A program made the position numbers and the translations under genes. From positions 62,001-126,000 of the forward strand of contig NZ_BMRE01000022.1 in the NCBI RefSeq assembly GCF_014648475.1: a stretch of 64,000 nucleotides of DNA. Direction: 5' to 3'. Shown here in pieces: positions 53,066-62,437 of the stretch (the stretch's first letter is position 1; each line of letters begins with the position of its first letter). The notes under the pieces were generated by a model. It did no database searches and was not told the origin of the DNA. It saw nothing but the letters and a program-made list of their open reading frames with translations. This DNA is from Lentzea flava (GTDB lineage: Bacteria; Actinomycetota; Actinomycetes; Mycobacteriales; Pseudonocardiaceae).

Positions 53066-54455
53066 GCTTCACGACCTTGCCCATGTCGTTGCGCGGCAAC
53101 GACTCGACGAACCGCACCAGGCGAGGGCGCTTATGGGGCGTGAGCAGGCGGGCGACGTGGTCGACGAGCTCGCGTTCGTCCGGTGCGGCTCCGCTCGGCA
53201 CGACCCACGCGACGATCCGCTCGCCGAGGTCGTCGTCCGGCTCACCGGTCACCGCCACCTCCGCGACGGCGGGGTGCTCCAGCAACGCGTTCTCGATCTC
53301 GCCCGCGCCGATCTTGTAGCCGCCGCTCTTGATGATGTCCGTCGCCTTGCGCCCGACGATCCGGTAGTAGCCGTCCTGGTCGCGCGTGCCGACGTCGCCG
53401 GTGCGGAACCAGCCGTCCGCGAACGCCTCCGCGGTGGCGTCCGGCCGGTTGAGGTACTCGGTGAACAGGTTCGGCCCGCGCACCTGGATCTCGCCGATGG
53501 CACCGGGTTCGGCGAGGGCGGCACCGGCGTCGTCGACGAGCCGTACCTCCACGCCGGGCAACGGCACCCCGACCGCGCCGGGCCTGCGGTCGCCGTTCGC
53601 GCGCACGCTGGTGTTCATCAACGTCTCGGTCATGCCGTACCGCTCGACCACCCGTTGCCCGGTCGCCGCCGCGATCCGTTCGTGATCGCTCACCGGCAAC
53701 GCCGCCGAGCCGGACACGAGCAGGCGAGCGCCCTTCAACGCCTGTGCCAGTTCGGGGTTGCCGCCGACCTCCTCGGCGATCCGGTGGTACATGGTCGGCA
53801 CACCGAACATCATCGTGCCGTCGCCATTCAGCGCCTCGGCGAGCGCGGCCGTCGAGAACTTGCCCAGGTGGTGCAGCGTGCCGCCCCTGCGCAACGGCCC
53901 GAGCACACCGAGGATCAGCCCGTGGACGTGGAACAACGGCAACGCGTGCACCAGGACGTCCGATGAGGTCCACTCCCACGCGTCGGCCACGGCGTCCAGT
54001 GTGGACACGATCGCCCGGCGCGGCAGCACGACACCCTTGGGCGCGCCCGTGGTGCCCGAGGTGTAGACGATCAGCGCGGGCGCCTCGGCGTCCGGCTCCG
54101 GGAGCGGTTCGTCCGACCTGCCGTCGAGCGTGACCTCCCGGCGGGGCACCGACTGCAGTCCGTCCGGCAGCCGGACCCCCGGCGCCGCCAGGACGTTGGC
54201 AGGGGCGCTGTCCGCCACGATGTGCGCCAGTTCGCGTTCGCCGACCTTCGGGTTGAGCGGCACGGCGGGCACCCCGGCGAGCAGCGCCGCGACGACGGCC
54301 ACGCACGTCTCGATCGTCGGCGTGGCCCAGACCGCCACCCGAGGCAGCCCGGCGAGCTGATGCGCGAGCGCTCCCGCGCAGGACGCCAGCTCGGCGTGGG
54401 TGAGCGTGCGGTCGCCGAACCGGAGTGCGACGCGGTCAGAGTGCGAAGAGAACAT
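53049..54455 (-). CDS. Malonyl-CoA synthetase-type acyl-CoA ligase (MatB-like)
   Basis: The 468-residue ANL-superfamily ligase has the AMP-binding motif IVYTSGTTGAPKGVVLP near residues 129-145, the YGMTET motif near 273 and the C-terminal hinge TGDVGTRDQDGYYRIVGRK. Length and context beside a MatC-type transporter and FadR-type regulator identify it as the malonate-activating enzyme (malonate + CoA + ATP). The MatB assignment rests on context. The matC-like stop lies 3 nt upstream. Confidence 0.87.
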   Translation of the reverse strand: MFSSHSDRVALRFGDRTLTHAELASCAGALAHQLAGLPRVAVWATPTIETCVAVVAALLAGVPAVPLNPKVGERELAHIVADSAPANVLAAPGVRLPDGLQSVPRREVTLDGRSDEPLPEPDAEAPALIVYTSGTTGAPKGVVLPRRAIVSTLDAVADAWEWTSSDVLVHALPLFHVHGLILGVLGPLRRGGTLHHLGKFSTAALAEALNGDGTMMFGVPTMYHRIAEEVGGNPELAQALKGARLLVSGSAALPVSDHERIAAATGQRVVERYGMTETLMNTSVRANGDRRPGAVGVPLPGVEVRLVDDAGAALAEPGAIGEIQVRGPNLFTEYLNRPDATAEAFADGWFRTGDVGTRDQDGYYRIVGRKATDIIKSGGYKIGAGEIENALLEHPAVAEVAVTGEPDDDLGERIVAWVVPSGAAPDERELVDHVARLLTPHKRPRLVRFVESLPRNDMGKVVKRALRA

Positions 54456-54458
54456 GAG

Positions 54459-55775
54459 TCACCAGATTCCGGGAACGACGAAGGCGAGCCAGACCAGCGG
54501 CGGCGCTGCCGCGACCATGATCCCGCCGTACACCATGAGCTGCTTGAAGAACTTGTCGCGGTCGACGTCCTGCGCACCGGCCAGCACCAACGCGCCGTTG
54601 GTGGAGAACGGGCTCACGTCGACCACGGTCGCCGACACCGCGAGCGCCGCGATCAGCCCGACCGCGCTGACCTCGCCCTGCAGCAGGAACGGCACGGCGA
54701 GCGGGATGAGCGCGCCCATGATGCCGACCGACGAGGCGAACGCGGACACGATCGCGCCGATGTAGCAGATCAGCAGCGCGGCGAGCAGCGGAGCGCCGAC
54801 GCCCGCGACCGAGTCGCCCGCCCACTTGATCGTGCCCATCGTCTGCAGCACGGCGACGTAGGTGAGGATGCCGCAGATCAGCAGCACGGTCGGCCACGTG
54901 ATCTGGGTGATCGCCTGCTTGGACGTCTCCGGCCACACCACGCTGAGCAGCACCGCCACCGTGATCGCGGCGAGGCCGACGTCGAGGTCGAACACCAGGG
55001 CGGCCACGACGAGGGCGGCGAGGCCCGCGAGGGTGGCGATGCGGGGCGCGGTCAGCGTCACGCGCTCATCGGCCTCGTCGGTCTCGCCTCCGGTGCCCGT
55101 GCCGCTCCCACCTCCGGCGTGCGTGCCGCTGCCACCGGCGCGAGCGAGCGCGGGTGCGTCCAACGGCTGCCGGGCGAGCTTCATGCCCCCACACACCACG
55201 AACACCACGACGGAGATCGCCAGGTTCATCACGAGGCTCGCCAGGAACAGCACGATCTCGTTGCCCGGCAGGCCTTCCTTGGCCACGATGCCGTTGACGA
55301 TCGTGCCGTAGATGCTGATGGGGGAGAACCCGCCGGCCTGCGCGCCGTGCACGACCATCACGCCCATCAGCAGCGGGCTGATCCGGTACTTCGCCGCGAA
55401 CCCCATGGCGATCGGCGCGACGATGGCCACCGCCGCCGGGCTCACCGCGCCGATCGCCGTGAGCACACCGGTGATCGCGAACATCACCCAGGGCATCAGC
55501 GCGATCCGCCCGCCCACCAGCCGGATCGCCATGTGCACCAGCCAGTCCGTGGTGCCGTTGGCCCGCGCGATGGCGAACAGGAACGTCACGCCGACCAGCA
55601 CGACGAACAGCGAGCCGGGGAAGCCCTTGAAGATGTCGTCGGTCTTCATGTCCGCGACCAGCGTGCCGACCCCGAAGGCGGCGGCGAACGCGAGCGCACC
55701 CATGTTGATCGACCTGGTCGTGGCGATGACGAACACCACGACCAGCACGAGTATCGAGATCAGTTCGGCGGACAT
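54459..55775 (-). CDS. MatC-type (SLC13/DASS) dicarboxylate transporter
   Basis: The 438-residue protein has about eleven to twelve hydrophobic segments and a MatC N-terminal domain (MSAELISILVLVVVFVIATT). Paired re-entrant segments include GAVSPAAVAIVAPIAMG near residues 105-121 and VVDVSPFSTNGALVLAGAQ near its C-terminus. The family imports malonate or other dicarboxylates. It is the first gene after the GntR-regulated promoter and precedes matB by 3 nt. Confidence 0.87.
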   Translation of the reverse strand: MSAELISILVLVVVFVIATTRSINMGALAFAAAFGVGTLVADMKTDDIFKGFPGSLFVVLVGVTFLFAIARANGTTDWLVHMAIRLVGGRIALMPWVMFAITGVLTAIGAVSPAAVAIVAPIAMGFAAKYRISPLLMGVMVVHGAQAGGFSPISIYGTIVNGIVAKEGLPGNEIVLFLASLVMNLAISVVVFVVCGGMKLARQPLDAPALARAGGSGTHAGGGSGTGTGGETDEADERVTLTAPRIATLAGLAALVVAALVFDLDVGLAAITVAVLLSVVWPETSKQAITQITWPTVLLICGILTYVAVLQTMGTIKWAGDSVAGVGAPLLAALLICYIGAIVSAFASSVGIMGALIPLAVPFLLQGEVSAVGLIAALAVSATVVDVSPFSTNGALVLAGAQDVDRDKFFKQLMVYGGIMVAAAPPLVWLAFVVPGIW

Positions 55776-55816
55776 GCGGGGCTCCCGTCGTTGGGCGATC
55801 CCAGAGGACAGTGGCT

Positions 55817-55884
55817 AAGTGGCTCAGCCACTTTCCGCCTCGGGCACCGCGGGTGTCAAGAGGTGGCCTAGTGGCTGAGCCACT
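55817..55884. promoter_or_regulatory. Twin FadR/GntR operators of the malonate cluster
   Basis: AAGTGGCTCAGCCACTT (55817-55833) and AGTGGCTGAGCCACT (55870-55884) are perfect palindromes with centres 52 bp apart, between the matC-like start (55775) and the GntR start (55905). They are the likely sites of the adjacent regulator, controlling both directions. Confidence 0.7.
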
Positions 55885-55904
55885 TCAGCCGATATCCTGG
55901 ACCG

Positions 55905-56606
55905 ATGTCAGAGGCACTGCGGCCGATGGTGAAGTCCCGCCTGTACGAGCAGGTGCTCGAACGCCTGCGCGCGTACGTGGCCGAAGCGGGTCTGAAAGCG
56001 GGCGACAAGCTGCCGGCCGAACGCGAGCTCGCCGCGAGCCTCGGCGTGAGCCGCGCGTCGGTGAAGCAGGCGATCGTGGTGCTGGAGGTCCAGGGTCTCG
56101 TCGAGGCACGCCACGGCGGCGGCACGTACCTGGTCCGCGACACCCTCGACGTCGAGCCGGTCGAGCAGCTCGTCGAACGCCGCAAGCGCCTGCCGGAGGT
56201 GCTGGAGGCCCGCGAGGCGCTGGAGACGAAGCTCGCCGAGCTCGCCGCCGAACGCCGCACCGACGCCGAGCTGGAGGACATCCGCCAGGCGCTCGACTTC
56301 ATGCGCGACGAGATCGACGGCGGCGGCTTCGGCGTGGAGGGCGACCGCCGCTTCCACGCCGCCGTCACCGCCGCCGCGCACAGCTCGCTGCTCGCCGACT
56401 TCATGAAGACGATCGCCGGGCAGATCACCGAGAGCCGCACCGAGTCGCTGCGCCAGCCGGGCCGTCCGTCCCGTTCGCTGGCGCAGCACACGGCGATCTA
56501 CGAGGCCATCGCCGCGGGCGATGCGAAGAAGGCGGCGGCCGCCATGCGCAAACACGTCCGCACGGTCGCCAAGGTGCGCCTCCTGACCTGGGTGCCCGAG
56601 GACTGA
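55905..56606 (+). CDS. GntR/FadR-family regulator of the malonate cluster
   Basis: The 233-residue protein has a GntR winged helix (about residues 10-75; GDKLPAERELAASLGVSRAS) and a FadR-type C-terminal helical ligand domain (FCD; about 95-225). It is divergent from the transport/activation genes with two palindromes between, the classic MatR arrangement. The ligand is probably malonate, by context. It is convergent with the GH31 gene, one base apart. Confidence 0.9.
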   Translation: MSEALRPMVKSRLYEQVLERLRAYVAEAGLKAGDKLPAERELAASLGVSRASVKQAIVVLEVQGLVEARHGGGTYLVRDTLDVEPVEQLVERRKRLPEVLEAREALETKLAELAAERRTDAELEDIRQALDFMRDEIDGGGFGVEGDRRFHAAVTAAAHSSLLADFMKTIAGQITESRTESLRQPGRPSRSLAQHTAIYEAIAAGDAKKAAAAMRKHVRTVAKVRLLTWVPED

Positions 56607-56607
56607 C

Positions 56608-59574
56608 TCAGCGCAGGTTGATCACCACCTGCCTGCCGGCCCGGATCACGCGGCTGGACCCGTCGGCGTTGTGCACGACCACGGTCCAGTCGCGCTTCTT
56701 GGCGTTGTGCAGCACCAACGTGTTGCGGTGCTGGGTGATCCGCGTTCGGCCGTCGTCCTCGTACAACGTGAACTCGCCCGTGGCCCCGGCGGTCACGTGC
56801 ACCGTCAGCGCGTCGGCCGGGTTCTGCACGTCGTTGCTGACGTTGTTGGTGCGCTCGACCAGCATTCCGCCCGCGCGCAGGAACACCGGCATGGTGTCCC
56901 AGCCCGCGCTGACGGTCGCCCACGTGTTGCCCTGGTACACGCGGCCGGTGAAGTAGTCGGTCCACTGCCCAGGCGGGAACCACACCCGCGTCTCGCCGAC
57001 CTCACCGGGCGTGGTGATCGGCGCGACCAGCACGTCCGGTCCGAGCAGGAACTGACTGTCCACAGTGGAGTAGGCCTCCTGGCTGCCGGGGTGGTCGATG
57101 TACGCCGGGCGCACGACCGGAACTCCCGTGCGGTTGGCCTGCTCCGCCAACGTGTAGAGGTACGGCACGAGACGCTCGCGCAGGTTGAGGAACTTCGTCG
57201 CCGACGCCTGCGCGGCCGGTCCGTACTGCCACGGCAACCTGTCGCTGTGGTTGCTGTGCAACCGCATGATCGGCTGGAACGCGCCGAGCTGCACCCACCG
57301 CGCGTACAGGTCGTCGGGCAGCTTGGTGGTGTACCGCACCTGACCGTTGTCGAGGTACGTCTCCGACCCGCGCAATCCGGTGGTGTCGTTGTGCCCGCCG
57401 ATGTCGTGGCTGATCGCCGACATCCCGGTCGACACCGCCTCGGCCGAGGTGTAGCCGATGGTTCCCTTCATCGCACCCCACGTCGACGAGGTGTCGCCGG
57501 TGAAGTGCAGGGTCGTGCGCTTCTCCGCCCACGGGCCCGTCGGCAACGGCCCGGAGCCGCTGTACCCGCCGGCCTGCAACGACCCGAACCCGCGCGAGAA
57601 CGCGAACCCGCCCAGCTTCGCGTACTGCTCGTTGATCCACGAGTCCGGCGTGACCCCGCGCAATGACGACCCCGAGCCGTCACAACACCAGTCGAGCCAC
57701 CAGAAATCGGTCGGCATCGCCCGGTGCAGCTCGACGTACGCCCGCAGCTGGTCCGGGTCGCCCCAGTCGAACACGTAGCAGTCCGCGCACTGGCCCCTGG
57801 CGAGCTTGCCCTTCGCGATGGCCTGGGCCTTGGGGAAGTCCGGGTCGGTGCCCTGGATGCTCGGGTGGATGTTGAGCGTGCTGTGCAGCCCCTCGCCGTG
57901 CACCCAGTCAAGGAACCCTTGCGGGTCCGGGAACTTGGCCGTGTCGTACTGCCAGCCGTTCCACGTGTTGCGCGCCTTGAAGTCGGTGTCGACCACCAGC
58001 ACGTCCAGCGGCACGCCGTGTTGCCGGAACGCGGGCACGATCCGCTCGCGGAAGTCGGCGGCGGTCCGGTCGATGTACTCGGAGTACCAGACGCCGTAGG
58101 CCCAGCGCGGCAACAACTTCGGCCCGCCGGTCAGCCGCGCGAGGTCGCCCAGCGCGGTCTTGTAGTCCTGCCCGTACCCGAACACGTACCCGTCCTGATA
58201 CGGCTGTGCCCCGCGATCCGGCCGCGGTGTGCCGTTGGCGTAGGCGGAATTCGTGTCGTCCAACAGGTACCAGCCGTCGCGGTACAGCAGGCCGGGGTAG
58301 AGCCTGGGGTCCCCGTTGGTGCCGGTGTAGCCGTCCAGCGAGCGCCGATAACCGCCGAGCGCCAGGTGCTGCTGGGTCGCGTTGATCCCGATCGTGTCGA
58401 GGTTGACGTGACAGCCGGTGTCCGGGCACGTGACGGTGAGGCCGGAAGTGCCTGCGGGCAACGGGATCCGCGCGGTCGCGGTGGCCCACGTGCTCCAGTT
58501 CGCCGTCGTCGGCAGCGTGACCGGTTGCCCGTTGATCAGCACGGTGCGTGGCTCGTGCTTGCCGTCGCCGCCGACACCGTTGGCGTAGCGGAGATTCACC
58601 GGGTACGTGCCCGCCGCGGGAACGCTGCTCACCCGGTGGCTGAGCCTCGTCCCGCCGACCAGTTCGGCGACGAACCCGGTTCCCGCGTGGCCGGCGTGCT
58701 CGTCCGCGATCTTGGCCGCACCGGTGAGGGCACCGTGCTCGGCCTCGCAGGTGGTGCCGAACCGGCAGTCGTCGATCGCCCGGTCCTGGGTACCGGGATA
58801 CGGCTGGCCAGGCGCGAGGATCGCGATGCTGTCAACGTTGACATTGCCCGAGTCGGCCGCGGTCTTGGTCAGCGAGACGCGGTGTTCACCCGCGGACAGC
58901 TCGACCTCGGTCTCGGCCAGCCTCCAGTCACGCCAGTCCGCGGTGGCGGGCAGCGTGATCTGCCGCTGCCGGCCGTCGACACCGAGGCTGAGCGTGCGGT
59001 TCTCGTGCTTGCCGTCGCCGCCCCGTCCGTTCGCGTACCTCACGACGACCCGGTGCTTGCCCGTCGCGCTGACGGTCGCGGTGATCCCGTTGCCGGTGTA
59101 CGAGAACCCGGCGACGAAGCCCGCGCCGGTGTGCCCGGGGTGCTCGGCCGCCACGAGCAGCCCTTCCCGGTGCTGGTCCTCCGCCTCGCAGAGCTGACCG
59201 GCCGCACAGACCACCCGCCGCCACGGGGACGCGGTCGTGCCGCCGGTCCTCAGTTCGAGGTTGTCCGCGCGGAAGGGCCCGGAATCCACGCGATAACGCA
59301 AGGTCAGCGCCGAGGTGGTGATGATCAGCCAGCCGTCCTCGACCCGCGTCCGGTAGGGCGTGCGGGCGAAGCCCGTGCGATTTACAACGTTGTAACTGGC
59401 CGCGTTCTCAAAGCGCTGGTCACCCGCGTACTCACTCCGCACGAGGGTGGGGGAGAGGATCTGGAACCTGGCCTGCCCGGACACGACCGTGCCGGTCGGC
59501 TGGGCTGTCGCTGGTGCCGGAGTCAGGAGACCCAGCAGAGCCAGCAGGGGGACGACTGTCGCGCGTTTCCGCAT
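56608..59574 (-). CDS. Secreted GH31 glycosidase with two CBM35-like modules
   Basis: The 988-residue protein has a signal peptide (about residues 1-24) and an N-terminal beta-sandwich. Two tandem carbohydrate-binding-like modules (about 127-255 and 272-400) interrupt that sandwich; each starts CEAE and contains VRYANGxGGDGKHExRT or a close variant. The GH31 barrel follows, with RWAYGVWYSEYIDRTAADF near 490, catalytic WLDWCCDG near 625 and HFTGDTSSTWGAM near 695. GH31 enzymes cleave alpha-glucosides or related links. Binding modules inside the N-domain are unusual. It has a palindrome 36 nt upstream. Confidence 0.88.
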   Translation of the reverse strand: MRKRATVVPLLALLGLLTPAPATAQPTGTVVSGQARFQILSPTLVRSEYAGDQRFENAASYNVVNRTGFARTPYRTRVEDGWLIITTSALTLRYRVDSGPFRADNLELRTGGTTASPWRRVVCAAGQLCEAEDQHREGLLVAAEHPGHTGAGFVAGFSYTGNGITATVSATGKHRVVVRYANGRGGDGKHENRTLSLGVDGRQRQITLPATADWRDWRLAETEVELSAGEHRVSLTKTAADSGNVNVDSIAILAPGQPYPGTQDRAIDDCRFGTTCEAEHGALTGAAKIADEHAGHAGTGFVAELVGGTRLSHRVSSVPAAGTYPVNLRYANGVGGDGKHEPRTVLINGQPVTLPTTANWSTWATATARIPLPAGTSGLTVTCPDTGCHVNLDTIGINATQQHLALGGYRRSLDGYTGTNGDPRLYPGLLYRDGWYLLDDTNSAYANGTPRPDRGAQPYQDGYVFGYGQDYKTALGDLARLTGGPKLLPRWAYGVWYSEYIDRTAADFRERIVPAFRQHGVPLDVLVVDTDFKARNTWNGWQYDTAKFPDPQGFLDWVHGEGLHSTLNIHPSIQGTDPDFPKAQAIAKGKLARGQCADCYVFDWGDPDQLRAYVELHRAMPTDFWWLDWCCDGSGSSLRGVTPDSWINEQYAKLGGFAFSRGFGSLQAGGYSGSGPLPTGPWAEKRTTLHFTGDTSSTWGAMKGTIGYTSAEAVSTGMSAISHDIGGHNDTTGLRGSETYLDNGQVRYTTKLPDDLYARWVQLGAFQPIMRLHSNHSDRLPWQYGPAAQASATKFLNLRERLVPYLYTLAEQANRTGVPVVRPAYIDHPGSQEAYSTVDSQFLLGPDVLVAPITTPGEVGETRVWFPPGQWTDYFTGRVYQGNTWATVSAGWDTMPVFLRAGGMLVERTNNVSNDVQNPADALTVHVTAGATGEFTLYEDDGRTRITQHRNTLVLHNAKKRDWTVVVHNADGSSRVIRAGRQVVINLR

Positions 59575-59882
59575 CCGTGCTCCTCGTCTGACGCCGTCGG
59601 CTTCCGAGGTGTTCAGGTACCTGAACGTCCCTCACCTTGGCGTGACGGGGTGGAGCGATCAAGAGGCCGTTTGCCGTACACCGCCCCGAGACCGCCTTCC
59701 GCGCAGTTCCGCACGAATTGGGTGGCGATTCGAATTGCGGTCCGCCATTCGGCTGAAGCGCTGCGAGTGCCAGCGGAGGAACGCTTCGAATCTGGGTAAT
59801 GTACTCCGTTCTCGAAGCATTGCGGTGATGCCGTCGATCGCTGTCATACTTCGATCACCGACCTCGAACGGGGAGGCCGCGC
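59575..59882. promoter_or_regulatory. Divergent intergenic region with a 16-bp palindrome
   Basis: This 308-bp gap separates the GH31 gene from the ternary-system operon. GTTCAGGTACCTGAAC (59611-59626) is a perfect palindrome 36 nt upstream of the GH31 start and likely binds a sugar-responsive repressor. Near the operon, a weak promoter (TTGCGG, about 18-bp spacer, TCATAC near 59847) and GGGAGG at 59871 precede the ATG at 59883. Nothing else is clear. Confidence 0.5.
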
Positions 59883-61385
59883 ATGCCGCTGGCGGAGCAG
59901 AGTGCTGAGAGCGGCGCTTTATGGCCCTTGGTCGAAGTCCTGCGGCGGATTCCCTGTCTGATGAACCGCAGCGGCCGCAACCTCGTCATGCGGATGGTGT
60001 GCGAGGAACTCGGTGAGCAGCTGCCGTTCGAGGAACACGACCACGCCACCGGTCACCTGTACAGCCTGGCCGAGGTCTGCCGGACGCATCCGGACGGATT
60101 ACCCGCGCTGGTGCTCGTGCTGGAGCGGATTGAGCAGCGTTCCCGGCAAATGGTCGCCCTGCGGGAGACCGTGCGTGCGATGACCGCCCCCAAGCTGTGG
60201 GCGAGCGAGGAAAGCGCGCGGCTTTTCCAGCTTCTCGAAGGGGCGGTGTTGCCGGACATCACCGAGATCTACCACGCCGTCGTGGGACTCGCGGCACCGA
60301 GACTGTCCGCGCAAGCGACTCACGTCGAAGTTCTGCGCGCATTGGAATCGCTGAATGCCGATGCGAATGGAATACCGAAACCACTCGTCTTCGTCGAACA
60401 CCTCGCGATGAGAGTGCGGCCCGAACTGGCGACGGAACTCAGGCGGTGGTCGGACAGGCAGGCGGCGCACATGGGGCTGTCGGCGGAACTCGTGGCCGTC
60501 CGGCGTGCGGCGGCGGAGTCCGATCACCAGGCGGAGCGGCCGCCGCGGTCGCTCGCCTACCTGGTGCTGCAGGTCCAGCGCGAGGGCCCGTCGGGTGACC
60601 GGTACCGGCTGTCGCACTGGCGGCAGCTCGGCCAGTCCACCGGGTGGGCGCCCGTGCGCGGGGCCGACGTCGTGGGTGAGCTCGAGCTGGTGAAGGACAG
60701 GGTCGCCGCGCTGATCGAGCAGATCGAGGTGGACTGGGGGCAGTACCGGCCGAACATCCGCATCGAGTTCGTGCTGCCGGGGGAGTTCATCAATCTCGAC
60801 GTCGACCAGTGGCCGTGGGAGACGGACTCGCTCATTCCCGAACCGATCGGCTGTCGTTACCCGGTGGTCGTGCGCAGCCTCGAACGGATGGCGAGGCGGA
60901 AGTGGTACCGGCTGTGGCACGAACGGTGGGAGCAGTTGCTGTTGCAGCTGCGCAAGACCGGTGCGGTGCACCGGGAATCCGCGTGGTGGGGCAAACAGGA
61001 CACCGAACAGGGCCTGCGGGAACTCACTTCGGCCCTCGCCCGCACGACGACACTGGTGTCGCTGGTGCTCAGCGCGCCACCCCGAGTGGAGATGGTCGGG
61101 CGTGACGAGGTGGCCGCGGGACTGCGCGCGGGCGTGCCGCTCATCCTGTGGCATCGCGAGAATTGTGGCGACGCCGAGTTCAAGGCGGTCGTGGAGAGCC
61201 TTCTGCACGGCGACGACGATCCGCACGACCTCTTGGAACGGGTTCGCCTGGCGCGGGTCACCGCGTTCGAACGAGGCGCGGTCTCCGGCCACGTGGGCGA
61301 GAAGCTGACGATTCTCCTCGACGATCCGGTGCGAGTCGTGGTGCCGAGCGATCCGGCACCACCAGAAAGGATGTCGGTGGCGTGA
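59883..61385 (+). CDS. VMAP: vWA-MoxR-associated protein with N-terminal EAD2
   Basis: The 500-residue protein has an N-terminal effector-associated domain 2 (about residues 13-98; LVEVLRRIPCL then LAEVCRTHPDGL). A middle helical region (about 105-205; LLEGAVLPDITEIYHAVVGL) and a C-terminal VMAP-C domain (about 225-490; RSLAYLVLQVQREG, LPLILWHR-like strand) follow. VMAP is the adaptor of vWA-MoxR ternary systems, which are thought to sense invasion and trigger effectors. It has no enzymatic motif. The ATG follows GGGAGG; the stop overlaps the MoxR GTG (GTGA). Confidence 0.82.
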   Translation: MPLAEQSAESGALWPLVEVLRRIPCLMNRSGRNLVMRMVCEELGEQLPFEEHDHATGHLYSLAEVCRTHPDGLPALVLVLERIEQRSRQMVALRETVRAMTAPKLWASEESARLFQLLEGAVLPDITEIYHAVVGLAAPRLSAQATHVEVLRALESLNADANGIPKPLVFVEHLAMRVRPELATELRRWSDRQAAHMGLSAELVAVRRAAAESDHQAERPPRSLAYLVLQVQREGPSGDRYRLSHWRQLGQSTGWAPVRGADVVGELELVKDRVAALIEQIEVDWGQYRPNIRIEFVLPGEFINLDVDQWPWETDSLIPEPIGCRYPVVVRSLERMARRKWYRLWHERWEQLLLQLRKTGAVHRESAWWGKQDTEQGLRELTSALARTTTLVSLVLSAPPRVEMVGRDEVAAGLRAGVPLILWHRENCGDAEFKAVVESLLHGDDDPHDLLERVRLARVTAFERGAVSGHVGEKLTILLDDPVRVVVPSDPAPPERMSVA

Positions 61386-62437
61386 ACGCGAATACCGGTT
61401 CGTCGATGTCACCCGGTGCGGGATGGCACGTCTACCAGGGCACCGGTCAGGCACCGGCCACGCCGCTCGCGGGCCTGCCGGAACCTCCGCCGTGGCGGCG
61501 GTTCAGCGGTGTCGGTCAGGTGTTCCGCCCGACCGATGACGGGGGAGAGGGCGACCGCCGGATCGGCCTGCCTCGCGCCACCGGGCGCAAGCCGCACGAC
61601 CGCGAGGTCCTGATGGTCAACGCCGCGATCTACCTGCGCCGCCCGCTGCTGGTGACGGGCAGCCCTGGGACCGGCAAGTCGTCGCTGGCGTACCTCGTGT
61701 CCAGGGAGCTCGGCCTGGGACCGGTGCTGCGCTGGCCCGTCACCAGTCGCACGGTGCTCAAGGACGGCCTCTACCTCTACGACGCGATCGGGCGGGTGCA
61801 GGCGGCGGCGGAGCGTTCCGGGACGACGCCCGCCGAGTCCGACCTCGGCGACTACATCCACCTGGGACCGCTCGGCACCGCGTTGCTGCCCTTCGAGCTG
61901 CCGCGGGTGCTGCTGATCGACGAGCTCGACAAGGGCGACATCGACCTGCCCAACGACCTGCTCAACGTGTTCGAGGAGGGCGAGTACCACATCCCGGAGC
62001 TCGTCCGGTTCGCCGCCAGGCAGCCGGACGTGCGCGTGCTGACCGCCGACCGCGGTGGTTCCGCTGTCGTGAAGGACGGCATCGTGCGCTGCCGCGAGTT
62101 CCCGATCGTCATCATCACGAGCAACGGCGAGCGCGAGTTCCCGCCGGCGTTCCTGCGGCGGTGTCTGAAACTGCACGTGCGGCCACCGGACTTCGACCAG
62201 CTCGGCGGCATGGTCGCGGCACACTTCGGCGAGGCGGAGGGCATCGACCTGGCGCGGCTGATCGCGGACTTCCTGGAGCACAGCACCCAGCGCGGCGGCC
62301 TCGCGTCCGACCAGCTCCTCAACGCGGTGCACCTCGCGACCCAGCTGGCCACCTCCGGTGCCCACCAGCTCGACGGCGACTGGAACGACCTGCTCAACGC
62401 GATCTGGCATCCCCTGACGGCGGACCTGAATGAATGA
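61382..62437 (+). CDS. MoxR-type AAA+ ATPase of the ternary system
   Basis: The 351-residue protein has a MoxR-class AAA+ core with Walker A GSPGTGKSS (residues 93-101), Walker B RVLLIDELDK near 174-183 and sensor 1 IIITSNGEREF near 241-251, with an arginine-finger RR in FLRRCLKL. It would act as a chaperone-like ATPase on the adjacent vWA protein. The GTG start overlaps the VMAP stop by four bases, and the next gene starts 8 bp before its stop. Such tight overlaps imply one complex. Confidence 0.88.
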   Translation: MNANTGSSMSPGAGWHVYQGTGQAPATPLAGLPEPPPWRRFSGVGQVFRPTDDGGEGDRRIGLPRATGRKPHDREVLMVNAAIYLRRPLLVTGSPGTGKSSLAYLVSRELGLGPVLRWPVTSRTVLKDGLYLYDAIGRVQAAAERSGTTPAESDLGDYIHLGPLGTALLPFELPRVLLIDELDKGDIDLPNDLLNVFEEGEYHIPELVRFAARQPDVRVLTADRGGSAVVKDGIVRCREFPIVIITSNGEREFPPAFLRRCLKLHVRPPDFDQLGGMVAAHFGEAEGIDLARLIADFLEHSTQRGGLASDQLLNAVHLATQLATSGAHQLDGDWNDLLNAIWHPLTADLNE

